DNA of 64,000 nucleotides from Ochromonas danica (taxonomy: Eukaryota; Sar; Chrysophyceae; Chromulinales; Chromulinaceae): NCBI GenBank assembly GCA_015146655.1, contig VKHL01000033.1, forward strand, positions 62,001 through 126,000. The letters run 5' to 3'. The position numbers and the translations under genes are program-made. The stretch's first letter is position 1. Every line of letters begins with the position of its first letter. Below, one piece after another: positions 1 through 10,889 of this stretch. A model generated the notes under the pieces. It was not told where the DNA came from. It was given only the letters and a program-made list of their open reading frames with translations, and searched no databases.

Positions 1-520
1 CCCGACACGTTGACCGTCATTAATCCCACAGCAGTCGTCGTTCAGAAACAAGGACTAGATCTGGATCTCTACTTGTCAACAATGTCAAAACATTATTATT
101 ATTGACGATGATAAAATACAGTTGTGGTTTCGTGTATTTTTCCCCTCCAACACAAGCTGCAACGTCGTCAATCGACAGATTGTGTTTTGATGAGCTTTCC
201 AATGTATATACAGGTGACGGAAATATTAAGTATTCTGCGAGAAAAGATGCTTTATCGTTGGTTTCTGTTGGTAAACCGATGCCCGTGTAGCGAAGATGAC
301 TGTGGAGGGCTTAACAATCCTAAGTTGGATTGAGCACTTTGACGGTATTTCTGTATAATGGTTAGTAGTTAGTAGTTGTATTATTGGATAGCAATACAAA
401 TTACTAATTAGTAGTCACGTATGATTTTCCATGATTTTACCAATTGAAAGCGTCATAGCATTTTATTCTGTTGAATTATAAATGCTATGCAATACATTCC
501 ATGTTATTTTCAAAACACCT
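1..520. other. No gene supported at the left edge
   Basis: Only short open frames of 60-70 codons are present, with no recognisable domain and no convincing splice signals. The stretch probably includes the downstream region of the minus-strand GTPase that ends at 521, and perhaps the edge of a gene outside the window. Confidence 0.4.
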
Positions 521-1461
521 CTAACCAATCTTCTCCATGTGTGTGTTGATTGGAGTCTTCGTGTAGATGTCCAATGCTCCGTCAAATCTCTCCGCCAGCT
601 CTACCGCATAGACCTGAAACACACGATGTGGTTTCTTCACCATGACCTCCTGGGTGGTAGTTTTAGTTTGATAACGAGTCTCTTCACTGGTTCCTCCTGC
701 GATCTTCTCGAAGAAGTTCGACCTTCTCACAGTGACAGTGTATGGAATCTGCTCTCTGGTCGTGAGAGTTTCCTTCACTTCAATCAAATCTTCACGCAGG
801 AACTCCGTCACCTCCTTCTTCTCCTTTACCACGATCGGATTCTTGAAGAGGATAGGTGGTACCACCATATTGCTCAAAAGCTTGGTAGGAGTATCTCTAA
901 TCATATTCTTCAACATCATTAGATCGCTTTGGTTGGTCTCGATAGTGATAGTTCTGATTCCGTTATAATTTTCAACATAGTTACCTTGTCCAACAAAGCG
1001 ATTTCTCACAATGATGATATGATCTTGTAAACCAGATAACTTCAAAGAGTTCAAGACATTCTCATCAATCTGATTCATGCGAGGAAGAGCAATAAGATAT
1101 AAGATTGCTCGAATCGTTTTACCCTTCAGATACTCAACAAATTCCTTCAAGATCTCTTGATCATCCTTGTGTACAGATTCACTTAGACGATTGAGGAATC
1201 CGATAGTATCTGTAATAATTTCTCCGTTACTCATCTTACGCTCTGTTATCTGGTCTGTGATAGGGGAAAATGAATTTCCTTCAGCCACTGGGGGTTGTCC
1301 TGGAGCAGAGAGAAGATTGACGAGATGGCTTTTTCCATGCCCTACCAAAGTACACAATAAATTTCATTAAATGGTAAATTTTGTGATGAGTAACAAATAT
1401 AATGATATCCACCTGTCACACCAAAAGTAACATTATAGATCGTATTATTAGATGTATTCAT
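521..1461 (-). CDS. AIG1/GIMAP-like P-loop GTPase
   Basis: Two exons, 1461-1413 and 1341-521, code for 289 residues. The intron splits the P-loop: exon 1 ends in GVT and exon 2 resumes GHGKS, giving the Walker A motif GVTGHGKS, which supports the splice. DTIGF serves as the DxxG G3 motif, like the DTPGL of AIG1 proteins. Where family members usually carry TRxD or TKxD as G4, this protein has IVRNRF, so guanine specificity may be altered. The C-terminal 130 residues are rich in charged and beta-branched residues and I do not recognise them. AIG1/IAN GTPases act at membranes in plant stress responses and vertebrate lymphocytes, but the role here is unknown. The gene is divergent to MsrA across a 683 bp spacer containing a foldback repeat. 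The assignment rests on G1, G3 and overall pattern. Confidence 0.72.
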
Positions 1462-2144
1462 TTTGGAACGATTGAGCGATTGAACGATTGGCAAAATAAA
1501 TAAAATGTAAATTTATTTCCCTCTCAAACTTATCAGCTTGCTGATGATGACAATGTTCTTGATTGAAGGAAGCATCATCACCCAAGATCCAAAATATCTA
1601 TGAGAAGACATTTTCCTTCCTCCTAATTCAGACTTTGAAGATAAGGAATTTGGCGAAATATCGTGGTTTTTCCCAGTTAGTCTCAAGTGAAGGTATGAGA
1701 AGAGAGTTTTATAACAGTGAATATGAAGTTATTTATCACGAATTATGGTGTTTGGTTGGAATGGAAATTTCCACGCGCATCAGAACAACTCCGAACTCTT
1801 CGCGGTTGTTTAGTCGACTTTTTTCGTTTTTCGGAGTTTCGGACGCGTTTCTGTAAAGTTAAAGTGGGTATAAAGCGCGTTTCTGACCTTGTCTGTATAG
1901 AGCAGATTAGTTTATTCCCCACGCATTTGACCACACAACAGTTTTGAGCGTCCGAAACTCCGAAAAACGAAAAAAGTTGGCGGTCTGCGCTGTTGGTTTG
2001 TCAAGTCAACAGCCAGAGAGAGAGTGTGTCACAGGCTGACAGGACAAGGACAAGAAGGCCTAAGAAGAGAGGTGTTCTAAGATATTCTGCCAACACAGCA
2101 GCGAATTCGGTCCTTCTTTTAGTCTATTATATATCTTGATTTCC
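1462..2144. promoter_or_regulatory. Divergent spacer between AIG1-like GTPase and MsrA
   Basis: This 683 bp spacer lies between two divergent starts, so it should hold both promoters. It contains foldback repeat 1, an ACGCGTTT box at 1843, and a second GCGCGTTTCTG-type site near 1874 inside the foldback spacer. No open frame here looks like a gene. Confidence 0.5.
1817..1977. repeat. Foldback inverted repeat 1 (30 bp perfect arms)
   Basis: Arm 1817-1846 is an exact reverse complement of arm 1948-1977, separated by a 101 bp spacer. The arm contains TTTTTTCGTTTTTCGGAG followed by TTTCGGACGC. An ACGCGTTT motif overlaps the inner edge of the left arm at 1843. It lies in the divergent spacer between the AIG1-like GTPase and MsrA. 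Related cores occur in the foldbacks at 33640-33907 and 53541-53697. Confidence 0.85.
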
Positions 2145-2851
2145 ATGTTTTCTTATTTTCTTTTTGCTACCTCCATTGCTGTTTTCATGATCTCTAATCG
2201 TGCTGTTGCAACTTCTATTTCAAGAACAATTGATAAACGTGCATGCTTTGGTGCAGGTAGGATTTCATGAAAATAACAACTATACCCAAGCCAATTCTGT
2301 TAATAATTCATGTCTCTTTAGGATGTTATTGGGGTACTGAAAAGTTCTTTAAGAAAGACTTTGGAGTGAAAGTCTTCGCAGATCGTCCACCTATCACAAG
2401 TGGTAAAGTTGGTTTTATGGGTCCACCAACTGCTAAACCATTCCCAACCTATAAAGAAGTTTGTACTGGTACTACTGAACAAGTTGAAGTGTATGACTTA
2501 GTCTATGATGGTGATGAGAAAACTTATGAAGCCTTAGTAAAGCATTTCTTTATGTTTCATGATCCAACTTTCTCTAATCGTCAAGGAAATGATGTTGGAA
2601 CACAATATGCTTCTACTATTTTCTATTATGATGATCATCAAAAACAAATTGCGGAAAGAGTTAAGAATGAATTACAAGCATTAATTAATGCTGGCCAAGT
2701 GACTACCTATCATGGCAATCAAGTAGCAACTGTCTTAAGAGAAGCGACTACTTTCTTCCCTGCTCATGAAGATCATCAAGAATATCTTGAGAAGAATCCT
2801 GGTGGATATTGCAATCATTTCTATCGTCTTAAGGCTTGGCCTACTGCCTAA
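2145..2851 (+). CDS. msrA: Peptide methionine-S-sulfoxide reductase A with signal peptide
   Basis: Two exons, 2145-2256 and 2322-2851, give 213 residues. The splice rebuilds the catalytic motif FGAGCYWGTEKFF, the family's GCFWG signature with Tyr for Phe; its Cys is the nucleophile that reduces the S-sulfoxide of methionine. Later blocks such as SGKVGFMG, the VEVYDLVYD strand and HFFMFHDPT align with MsrA. The C-terminal LRE..TFFPAHEDHQEYLEKNPGGYC is typical and includes a candidate resolving Cys. Residues 1-28 are hydrophobic and end near SNRAVA, so a signal peptide for ER or plastid routing is likely. The intron is 65 bp. The gene is tail-to-tail with glutathione reductase, 142 bp away, another thiol redox enzyme, though convergent order does not imply co-regulation. 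Confidence 0.93.
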
Positions 2852-2993
2852 CTTAAGCCTTTCTTACTGGTAATTGATTAATTACTAACTAATAATGAAA
2901 ATTGATCAATGATGTTAATTTAACGGCCAATGGTAGTAAAGTAGAAGGAAGAAGAACAACAACATTCACAATATGGAAATAAAAGCGAATGAA

Positions 2994-4508
2994 TTACTTC
3001 TTGCTACCAGGCAATCCCCAAGGAGGAAGGGTAACAAGCTCTTCAGCAGCAGTGGGATGAATGGCCACAGCACGATCCAAATCAGCTTTGGTGGCACCCA
3101 TCTTGATTGCAACAGCAAAGCCCTGAAGTACTTCATCTGCACCCATACCAATCATATGCAAACCAACGATCTTCTCTTCAGGACCATGGCAGATAACTTT
3201 GCACTTGGTGACAGGCTTATCTCCAGCATTGCCTTGGAAGAAAGTACCATAGAAAAGGTTAACAAAATCACTCTTGTAGACAGTCAAGTTCTCACGACCA
3301 TAACGCTTCTCTGCCTCAGGTTCACTCAGACCAATGGTAGCAATGGTAGGATGAGAAAAGACTACAGTAGGAACATTTTCATAGTCTGCCTTAGCTTCAG
3401 GAAGACCTCCAAATAGACGATCACCCAATCGTCTAGCAGCAGCAATGGCCATGGGGGTCAATTCCACTTGACCACAAACATCACCTAAAGCATAGATACC
3501 TGATGTGGTAGTGTTTTGGTAAGGATCAACATTAATATATCCATCTTTATCCACTTCAACACCAACAGCAGAGAGATTTAATGAAGCAGTAAGTGGTTCA
3601 CGACCAATAGCTTGAATAACAGAATCAAATCCACCCACTTGACGACCATCTTCAAAATGAACCGTTAAACTTCCATCTTCTTCTTTAGTAATCGCCTTAG
3701 GGATACTATTTGGTACAACAGTAAGGCCTGATTTATTCATATTCTTTACTAGATGCTCTGATAGCATAGGATCAAAAGAACGTAATACAGTTTCTTTACG
3801 ACAAAATAGATTTGTTTCACTTCCAAGAGAATGTAATACACCTGCTAATTCTACAGCAATATAACCAGCACCTAAGACAGCTACTTTACGTGGTTGACTT
3901 TCTAATGCAAAAAATCCATTTGAATCAATTGCAAATTCTCCACCTGGAATAGTTAATTGACTTGGTGTACCTCCGACAGCAATAAGAATATTTTTCCCTT
4001 CAACTTCTTCATCTCTAACACGTACAGTAGTAGCATTAACAAAGGAAGCATTCCCAGCAATACGTGTAATATTCATTTTATCTAATCCACTCTCATAGAT
4101 ACCATTTAAACGTTGAATATAACGATCACGATAACGTTTTAATTCATTCCAATTCACTGTGACAGGACCATCAACATGAATACCAAATTCTTTGGCTTGA
4201 TGAATGACTTCCATAACATGAGCAGCATTAAACATGACTTTCTTAGGCACACATCCTACATTGACACAGGTACCACCATAACGTTCACCTTCAATAATAG
4301 CCACAGAGGCACCATAAGAAGCAGCACGTTTAGCACATGCCATACCACCACTACCAGCACCAATGACAACCAGATCATAAATTTTCTTAGGAGTAGTTGT
4401 TGTTGTAGTTGCCATTCTACGGAATTGTTGTTTGAATTTAATGAATGATAAGGAAGAAGAAGAAGAAAAAGAGATAAACTGTGAAGTTAGACGAGATGAT
4501 GAAAGCAT
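2994..4508 (-). CDS. GSR: Glutathione reductase, probable dual targeting
   Basis: This is an intronless 504-residue class I pyridine nucleotide disulfide oxidoreductase that reduces GSSG with NADPH. The FAD motif [14 protein letters not shown] is followed by the redox disulfide [13 protein letters not shown], the NAD(P) site [16 protein letters not shown] motif [10 protein letters not shown] and the C-terminal catalytic HPTAAEE. The ATG at 4508 opens a Ser- and basic-rich presequence fitting mitochondrial import. A second ATG at 4415 begins [11 protein letters not shown] just before the FAD fold and could give a cytosolic form. The family is usually 450-500 residues without presequence. Confidence in function is very high; dual starts are inference. 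Confidence 0.96.
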   Translation of the reverse strand: MLSSSRLTSQFISFSSSSSLSFIKFKQQFRRMATTTTTTPKKIYDLVVIGAGSGGMACAKRAASYGASVAIIEGERYGGTCVNVGCVPKKVMFNAAHVMEVIHQAKEFGIHVDGPVTVNWNELKRYRDRYIQRLNGIYESGLDKMNITRIAGNASFVNATTVRVRDEEVEGKNILIAVGGTPSQLTIPGGEFAIDSNGFFALESQPRKVAVLGAGYIAVELAGVLHSLGSETNLFCRKETVLRSFDPMLSEHLVKNMNKSGLTVVPNSIPKAITKEEDGSLTVHFEDGRQVGGFDSVIQAIGREPLTASLNLSAVGVEVDKDGYINVDPYQNTTTSGIYALGDVCGQVELTPMAIAAARRLGDRLFGGLPEAKADYENVPTVVFSHPTIATIGLSEPEAEKRYGRENLTVYKSDFVNLFYGTFFQGNAGDKPVTKCKVICHGPEEKIVGLHMIGMGADEVLQGFAVAIKMGATKADLDRAVAIHPTAAEELVTLPPWGLPGSKK

Positions 4509-4766
4509 ACAAAGGTTTAAGGAAAACACTTAGTTATGTTTTGATTGTGTACAGACCAAAGAGGAGAATGTCGAAGAACTTCTTGTCCTTCTTCTTCTGG
4601 AGGTGGTGCATCTTTCACCCTTCTTACACACGAAAACGAAATACCTAATGTCCGAACACGCGAAAGTTCTAAACCACTGTTTTCCTTGAGGTAGTATATT
4701 CCTTAATTCTTATAATGGAATTACTTAATTATTCTCTGTCTCTCTCTGTGATCCCATCAAATACGA

Positions 4767-5327
4767 ATGACAATGAAGAATAATAATAACAATAATAATA
4801 ATAGTGATGATGAAGTTTTTGACTATTCTGAAGAAGATCATCCTAATCAAGTAGTAGATCAGATGTCATCATCTATTAAGAAAATCAAGTCAAATTTACT
4901 TCAAGCTGGTTATCGTGATCGATTAAGTCAAGAAGAAGAAAGAATACGACAAGATTATTTTGATAAAGGATTACTACAAGGTATCCTTTGTGGTGAACTT
5001 GCTGGACAACTTTATGGTCTAATTCGTAAAGTTGTCAATAGTGGTCTAGTTGAAGAAAGTGAAGGGGATTGTGTTGGGAAGTTGTTATTGTCCATTCTCT
5101 CTTCTTCTGCTGCTGCTTCTTCAACCTGTCCGTCACATTGTCAACACGAAGAAGAAGGAGAAGAGGGAAGCTGTAGCAGTAGTAATGAGAAGAGTCATAG
5201 TAGTAGTGACCATACAAGAGTACTATTAGACGAAGCTAGTAGACTGTTACAGAGTTTTCCTCACGATGTACAGCAGAGCTATGAAACATTTCGATCTCAA
5301 ATAGAACAACTACTTTCTTGTAAATAA
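4767..5327 (+). CDS. Yae1-domain protein (Fe-S assembly adaptor type)
   Basis: This intronless gene codes for 186 residues. An Asn- and acid-rich N-terminus precedes AGYRDRLSQEEERIRQDYF and then DKGLLQGILCGELAGQLYG, which shows the glycine-every-fourth-residue pattern of the Yae1/Lto1 deca-GX3 motif. In yeast, Yae1 with Lto1 recruits the cytosolic Fe-S targeting complex to the ABC protein Rli1/ABCE1. The rest is low complexity (Ser, Glu runs) with a weakly helical C-terminus, as in other Yae1 proteins. Poly-Asn at the start is coded by an AAT-rich microsatellite. It is convergent with WDHD1, 208 bp away. Confidence 0.8.
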   Translation: MTMKNNNNNNNNSDDEVFDYSEEDHPNQVVDQMSSSIKKIKSNLLQAGYRDRLSQEEERIRQDYFDKGLLQGILCGELAGQLYGLIRKVVNSGLVEESEGDCVGKLLLSILSSSAAASSTCPSHCQHEEEGEEGSCSSSNEKSHSSSDHTRVLLDEASRLLQSFPHDVQQSYETFRSQIEQLLSCK

Positions 5328-5535
5328 GAACAGTACCCGGCACTAACCTTTCTTTTTCATTCTTTTTAAGGACAAGGTTATTTGTACTCATTCTACATAA
5401 ACAACTGCAAATTCTTCTCATGACCACCACACACACACAGAAAGAGAGAGAAGAGGAGGTTTCGAAAAGAAAACAATTAACCATACACACTATACTGCAG
5501 TAGTGTTGTTGTAGTCTTCTTCTCATCTTCTCTCT

Positions 5536-8500
5536 TTAGAGCATTTTCTTATCTGCTAAACGATGATTACGAGCAGTCTGTGAGAATGTACTCAATCTCT
5601 ACACCAAAACAAAAAACCACAAAACAAAGACATAACATATGAGATGAATGAGAAATCGAATAATAACATATCAACGAATGTGACTTACACTGAGTGCAGG
5701 TTTCTTAGGTGAAGGAGAAGATACAAGATCTTTCACACCTTCCATTAACGTTTTCCTTTTAATAGGTGTTTGACCTGTCTTCTTCACAGCAAATGGATTG
5801 TTTACTGTGTTATTATCGTCATTAACCGGTTTAGTAGAAGGACTTCCCACGTCTTCTGGTTCTGGTGTTACAATAGATTTGGAAGAAGAAGTGTGTAAAG
5901 GTGGCATTGATGATTTCAATGAAACTTTTCTACTCAATATTCCCCCTTCTGATGAATTAGAGGATGATGTAGCAACAACTCCTGTATTATATTCATAATT
6001 TGCTTCTTCTTCTTCTTCAGCATAGTCTGGACCGCCACCTTGTTGTATTGATTCAATGTTACTACCAGCTGATACAGCTGCTTCCGCTTGATATTGTATA
6101 GCTTTTCGATATTGTACAATTTCATCTAATGTTTGAGCAACTTGTGTACGTCCAAAATGATCAGCAATGACTATAGCAGCTTCAAGTGATTGAATACCAC
6201 GTAGACGACTAGCAAAGGATAATGCAAGAGGACTATCATCTTTTGCACATGCTTCTTGGAAGACTTTCAGAATAGTTTTATCAGCTTCCAAAGATTGCTT
6301 TTCAACAGCCTCTGCTAAATCTTCTTGTAATGCTGAAGCACCAGGTAGAGTAAGAAGATGTTCCATATGACATACTTTCATCTCTTCCCAAACTAATCGA
6401 TGTAATTTCTCTTTATCTGCTTCGTTCAATTCTCTTCCCTCTTTGTGTGTACAAAGTAACATACGAAGAGATTTGACAGAGACAACAGGTTGAGGGAAGA
6501 CAGATGGTTTACTTTCACCATGTAAGAGAACATACACTAACTTATCTCCTCTTATCGTAATTGGCCAATAGGATTGATCAATTGTCTTTCTAACTTCTTG
6601 AATATCCATGACAGGCATCCATTGATAACCAAAAGCATTATAGATCAATATTGATAGTAAACCACGAGTATCAACAATAGCAGGTAAACCCATATCACAA
6701 GCATATCCCAACCAACTAATACGACTATCAGCTGATAATGGGACAGGAAGATTCTCTACAACAATTCTACCTCTTCCTCCTAATGAAGCATTAATTTCCA
6801 TCACAGTTACTACCAAAGCATTGGAAGCATTATAAGAGATAATTGTTAACCATTGTTCACAACCTGACATACACAGGAAATCACCTGTTAACCATGACAC
6901 TGATATCTCTGTTCCTGTCGCAGAAAACAAACGAAGGAATTTTCTAGATGTTGCTACAGCTAACCAACCTTTACCAGCTGCTAATCCTAAAGCACCTTCT
7001 CCTGGTGGAAGAGTCCATCGAAATGGTGCATTGGCACCACCAAGAAATTGTCGACCAGGAAATGCATGATAATAAATCATAGAACCTTTTCCTAATTTTT
7101 CAACATCATTCTCCAGTAGATAATCACGATTAATAGTAGATTGTGGTTTTTCTTCTGGTGGGGTAGCAAAAATAGCACCTTCTTGACATAATGCCGCCAT
7201 AGTAAAACCTGAACGATCTGGAAATGCTTCTTGACGATGACCAGAACTTGTTGAAGTAAAACGAATTTCAATACGATTTTCTAAACTTTCTTCACGCGTC
7301 ACAATACTACCAACATGATTCCATACTAGATAACGACGATTTTGAGCATCAGGACGTGTTGTTGAAGGTTGAAATGGTTCTTGTTTACGTGGTATAATTT
7401 GATTACGTACTTCTTCTAATAATGCAGGAGTGATTGTAAGTGCTCCTTTTGAAGTGACCATATCCAAATCAACATCAACAAAATCAACCATTTCATCTTT
7501 ATTTTCATCACCTCCTTGTACTGACATTTCTTCATCACCAGCATCACTTGCTTCATCTGAAAAGAGAGAACGAGCTTTAATAGTGTTGGTTGTGGGAACC
7601 TTGTCAGAAGTAGTAGGTTCCTCAAGAAACTTATCGTCTGCATCATCATCATTATTCCTAGCAGCAGTAGGTTTGCTAGCAAGACTTTTCTCTGCATTAT
7701 TAGCAATATTGCTGATAGTATTATTAGCCAAAGGACTAGTAGTAGCAGTAGTACGTGGTAGATCAACTAATTCCCCCAATGCAGTAGTCTTGTGTAATCT
7801 CTTACGAACAGGAGCAGTGTCAGTAGTAGAGTTATGTGTAGTCGTCACACTTTCTTCTAACGGAGCTTGCGAAAAGTTGACAAGGGGTTGAATAACATCA
7901 TCATATTCTTCTTCTTCTTCTTCCTTCTCAACCTCAACTTCTTCAACATTCTTTACAACTTTTTTCACAGAAGATTCCTTCTCTTTACCTTCTTGAATAG
8001 ATACTACTTTCTTATTTTTCATAGTAGAGGTAAAAGGTAAATTCACTTTAGCCCATTGTGTTGCTGTTAATGCTAGAAGATATTGTTCAGATTTATTAGC
8101 AAACCAACCTAACGAAGTGAAGGAAGCTCCAGCATTCACAGTATAGATTTGAGAAGAGTCAGCTAACTCTCCTTCAGCAACCTGCCAAACCATGACAGTT
8201 CCTTCAGAAGTTGAAGCTGCAATGAGGTTATTGTTTTTGTTTGTTGTCACAGCCATAAACTTTTCTGCTGTATTGCCAAATATGAAAGATTCTTCCCAAC
8301 GTTGACCCTCACATGGTGTAAGACAAGTCAAAACACCATGTCCAGTAGCAATTAGAACAGGAGATTGATTAGAACGAGATAACCATGTCAAATGTCCTTG
8401 ACTACTTACACCATCAATTAGAATCAGATCTTTCTTGTCAACTAATCCCATATGTTGACTAACAAGATCTTTGGAAGTGAAAGGAGCAGTAGTAGCATCA

Positions 8501-9189
8501 GATGCTAGCATAATCGAAGAAGGTAATGATAAGGAATAGATAGTAACATGACCGTTAATATCCAAGATAGCAAGAAATGAATCTTGTGGACTAAAGAGAA
8601 AAGTACTAATTCCACAATCATCACTTGAAATTCTTTCCACAACCTTCTGTTGACGAATTGAGAAGAATTCTAAACCTGGTTCTTGAGAGGCGATAACACT
8701 ATTATCATGTCAGAACAATCACACACCCAAAAACAAATTAGACAAACAACCCATCATAGACGATGGCACAAAACAAAAACACAGAAATTATGCGTTAGTG
8801 GGAGTGAACAAACAATAAACAATGAATGATGAGATGACTTACATAAATTCTCCATTGGTCATAAAGGCAAGATGAGTAATAGGTAAAGTACGACGTAATA
8901 ACATGGATTCTTCTAATTCATCCAAATCATCAAAAGAACGTAATGTCACACTATCACCTGCTGCATGTGCAAGTAATCTTTTTTCATCATGAATAGCTAA
9001 TGCAGTAATAGGTTTATCATCAGCATTCCATTGTTTTGGTTGAAATGTGTCTTGATCAAGACCTTTTTCAAAACCTTGACCTAAACTACCACCACAAAAC
9101 CATTTCTCTAATTTATCAGAATAGATTAATCCTGAATATCCTTCAGAAGCATCGCGAAAAGTAACCAACTTAAGATTACTCTCAGTCAT
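5536..9189 (-). CDS. WDHD1: Ctf4/AND-1/WDHD1 replisome adaptor
   Basis: Three exons, 9189-8843, 8698-5689 and 5598-5536, all join in phase and give 1139 residues. The N-terminal part is a WD40 propeller (blocks near ITALAIHDEKRLLAHAAGD, MVWQVAEGE and others). An acidic, low-complexity linker follows. The middle holds the Mcl1/SepB beta-propeller, with YHAFPGRQFLGGANAPFRW and GEGALGLAAGKGWLAVATS, strongly diagnostic of Ctf4. A helical bundle near the end precedes a disordered tail. Ctf4 trimers couple the CMG helicase to polymerase alpha and other factors at the replication fork. No HMG box, present in the animal protein, is seen, which is normal outside animals. The last exon is only 21 codons and was called from a GTAAGT donor and TAG acceptor that keep frame. 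Confidence 0.93.
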
Positions 9190-9643
9190 CTCTCTCTCTC
9201 TTTTTGTTAGCTCAAGTCTCTTTAGATGTGATGGATGGCATACTGCTGGATTTGTTTGGATTTTCAAATTTGAAGGGTGGAGGCACCGTTTCCGGGACTA
9301 CCACGCATCGTAACAACTTGTCGCACCTTTTAATTTTTACCTTTTTTCCTAAATAATTCTCTCTTGTCTTGTTTTTTTTTTTTTTCTTATTATATCCAAT
9401 TACTATTTGATAAATTGTTTACGATATTCAATAAAGTGGAATTTACAATCTTCATCATTAGTCAAGCCTAGACTATCCCCTAAAAAAACCTCATTTTCAA
9501 AATCTCTCTAAATGGCAGTTAAAAGTCGACCTCCCCTCTTACCCACAACGATGTGATGTAAAGCATGACTTCGTCATGTTGAAAAACAACAACTAGCCTA
9601 GACAACACATCTGAACACCAAGTTGACTTGACTTGCAGAAGAG
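9190..9643. promoter_or_regulatory. Divergent spacer between WDHD1 and the TPM lumen protein
   Basis: The stretch is AT-rich with a poly-T run near 9370 and no supported gene. It should contain promoters for both flanking divergent genes. Confidence 0.4.
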
Positions 9644-10111
9644 ATGATTCAACTTTTTATTTTTCTTCTTCTTCTTTCCTTCACTTTACTACCTCTTACA
9701 TCTTCTTGGAAGAGTTTTTGTCCTTCTTCTAGTAACTTACGTTTTGCTCGTCTTTCTATGCAACTTTCCTCTTCTTCTTCTTCATCCACACATTTCAAGA
9801 AAGCTATTGCTTCTTTACTACTTTCCGCTAGTCTTTGCCTACCTGATATGGCCTTAGCACGCCCTGAAGGTGTTAACAAGCCCGAATTGCTTCCATCGGA
9901 GTACACCACTGTCATTGATCTCACCAACTTTCTGACGTAAGTTGAACTTCTATGATAATCTCCGTTCTGTTTTGATTGCTATTGGTTGTTTATAGTAAAG
10001 GAGAGGAAAAGAAGATCAAGAATATTATTGCTGATTTGGAAAGCAAGACAGGCTTCAAATTGAGAATTCTGTGCCAGAGGTACTCCCCTCCCCCTTCTTC
10101 CTCCCCGTGCT

Positions 10112-10142
<31 letters not shown>

Positions 10143-10688
10143 TGCATGCATGCACCAATACCCGCTATCAATCAACATTGCCACCAAAGCTAGAGCAAGT
10201 AGAAGTGTAGCATTAGCTTGTTAGCTAATAGACCTTTAGCGATGGACTTTCCTTATCCTCTTGCTGTCTTCATTGGTTGATGTGTTCTTTTATTGTATTT
10301 GTGGTGCTTTGTAGTTATCCCAATACACCTGGTGCTGCTATAAAGGACTTCTGGAAGACAGATGATAAGGTAAAAGCATTGTATTATACATATCTAATCT
10401 CTCTCCCTCACCTGCTGAGTAAATCATGTGTAGACTATAGTTCTGGTGGCTGATAAAGGACAAGGTTTCAGTAAGCATGGATTAGTTACTAATATGATTA
10501 ATTTGAATATTGGTAGCTCTGTGGAAGGTGTAGTACCAAATCTCTTCTGGTCTCGTCTAAAGACGAAGTTAGGCAATGCACCTTATATCCAGGAAAAGGG
10601 GGAAGATGTTGCACTTCTCAATGCTGTAGAAGCTATTAACTATTGTCTACAGAGTAGAGATTGTCGTGACCTTCCCTTCACTCCTTAA
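9644..10688 (+). CDS. TPM-domain thylakoid lumen protein
   Basis: Four exons (9644-9936, 9996-10079, 10315-10369, 10434-10688) join in phase to 228 residues. Targeting is tripartite: a secretory signal (MIQLFIFLLLLSFTLLPLTSS), a Ser-rich transit stretch, then a thylakoid transfer signal with twin Lys and a hydrophobic core ending DMALA before RPEG, a classic lumenal cleavage site. The mature part is a TPM domain: VNKPELLPSEYTTVID, KIKNIIADLESKTGFKLRILC, SYPNTPGAAIKDFW, TIVLVADKGQGF. Relatives include plant TLP18.3/Psb32-like lumen proteins linked to photosystem II repair, and some show acid phosphatase activity; the closest relative here is a TLP15-type protein by pattern only. Intron 2 contains a CA microsatellite at about 10116-10142. 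Confidence 0.85.
10116..10142. repeat. CA microsatellite in intron 2 of the TPM gene
   Basis: About thirteen CA units, followed by three TGCA units (CATGCATGCATGCA). Confidence 0.9.
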
Positions 10689-10889
10689 CCACAACCTCTA
10701 TCTTCTTGCTCGCTGTGCTATTATTCCTATTATTGTTATTTAGTCCACCCACACCATTGGGTAATTAAAGAAGTGTGCATTTTGATGATCAACATTAGAC
10801 ATTATTCTATCATTACAACTACTGTACTTCACTTTAAATATATACAAAACACTTCAGTATTATGAATACCTGAACCAGCAGTCATTAGG

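Noticed and set aside
20-202. 60-codon minus-strand frame at the left edge
   Set aside because: Too short, with no domain, splice site or context to support it.
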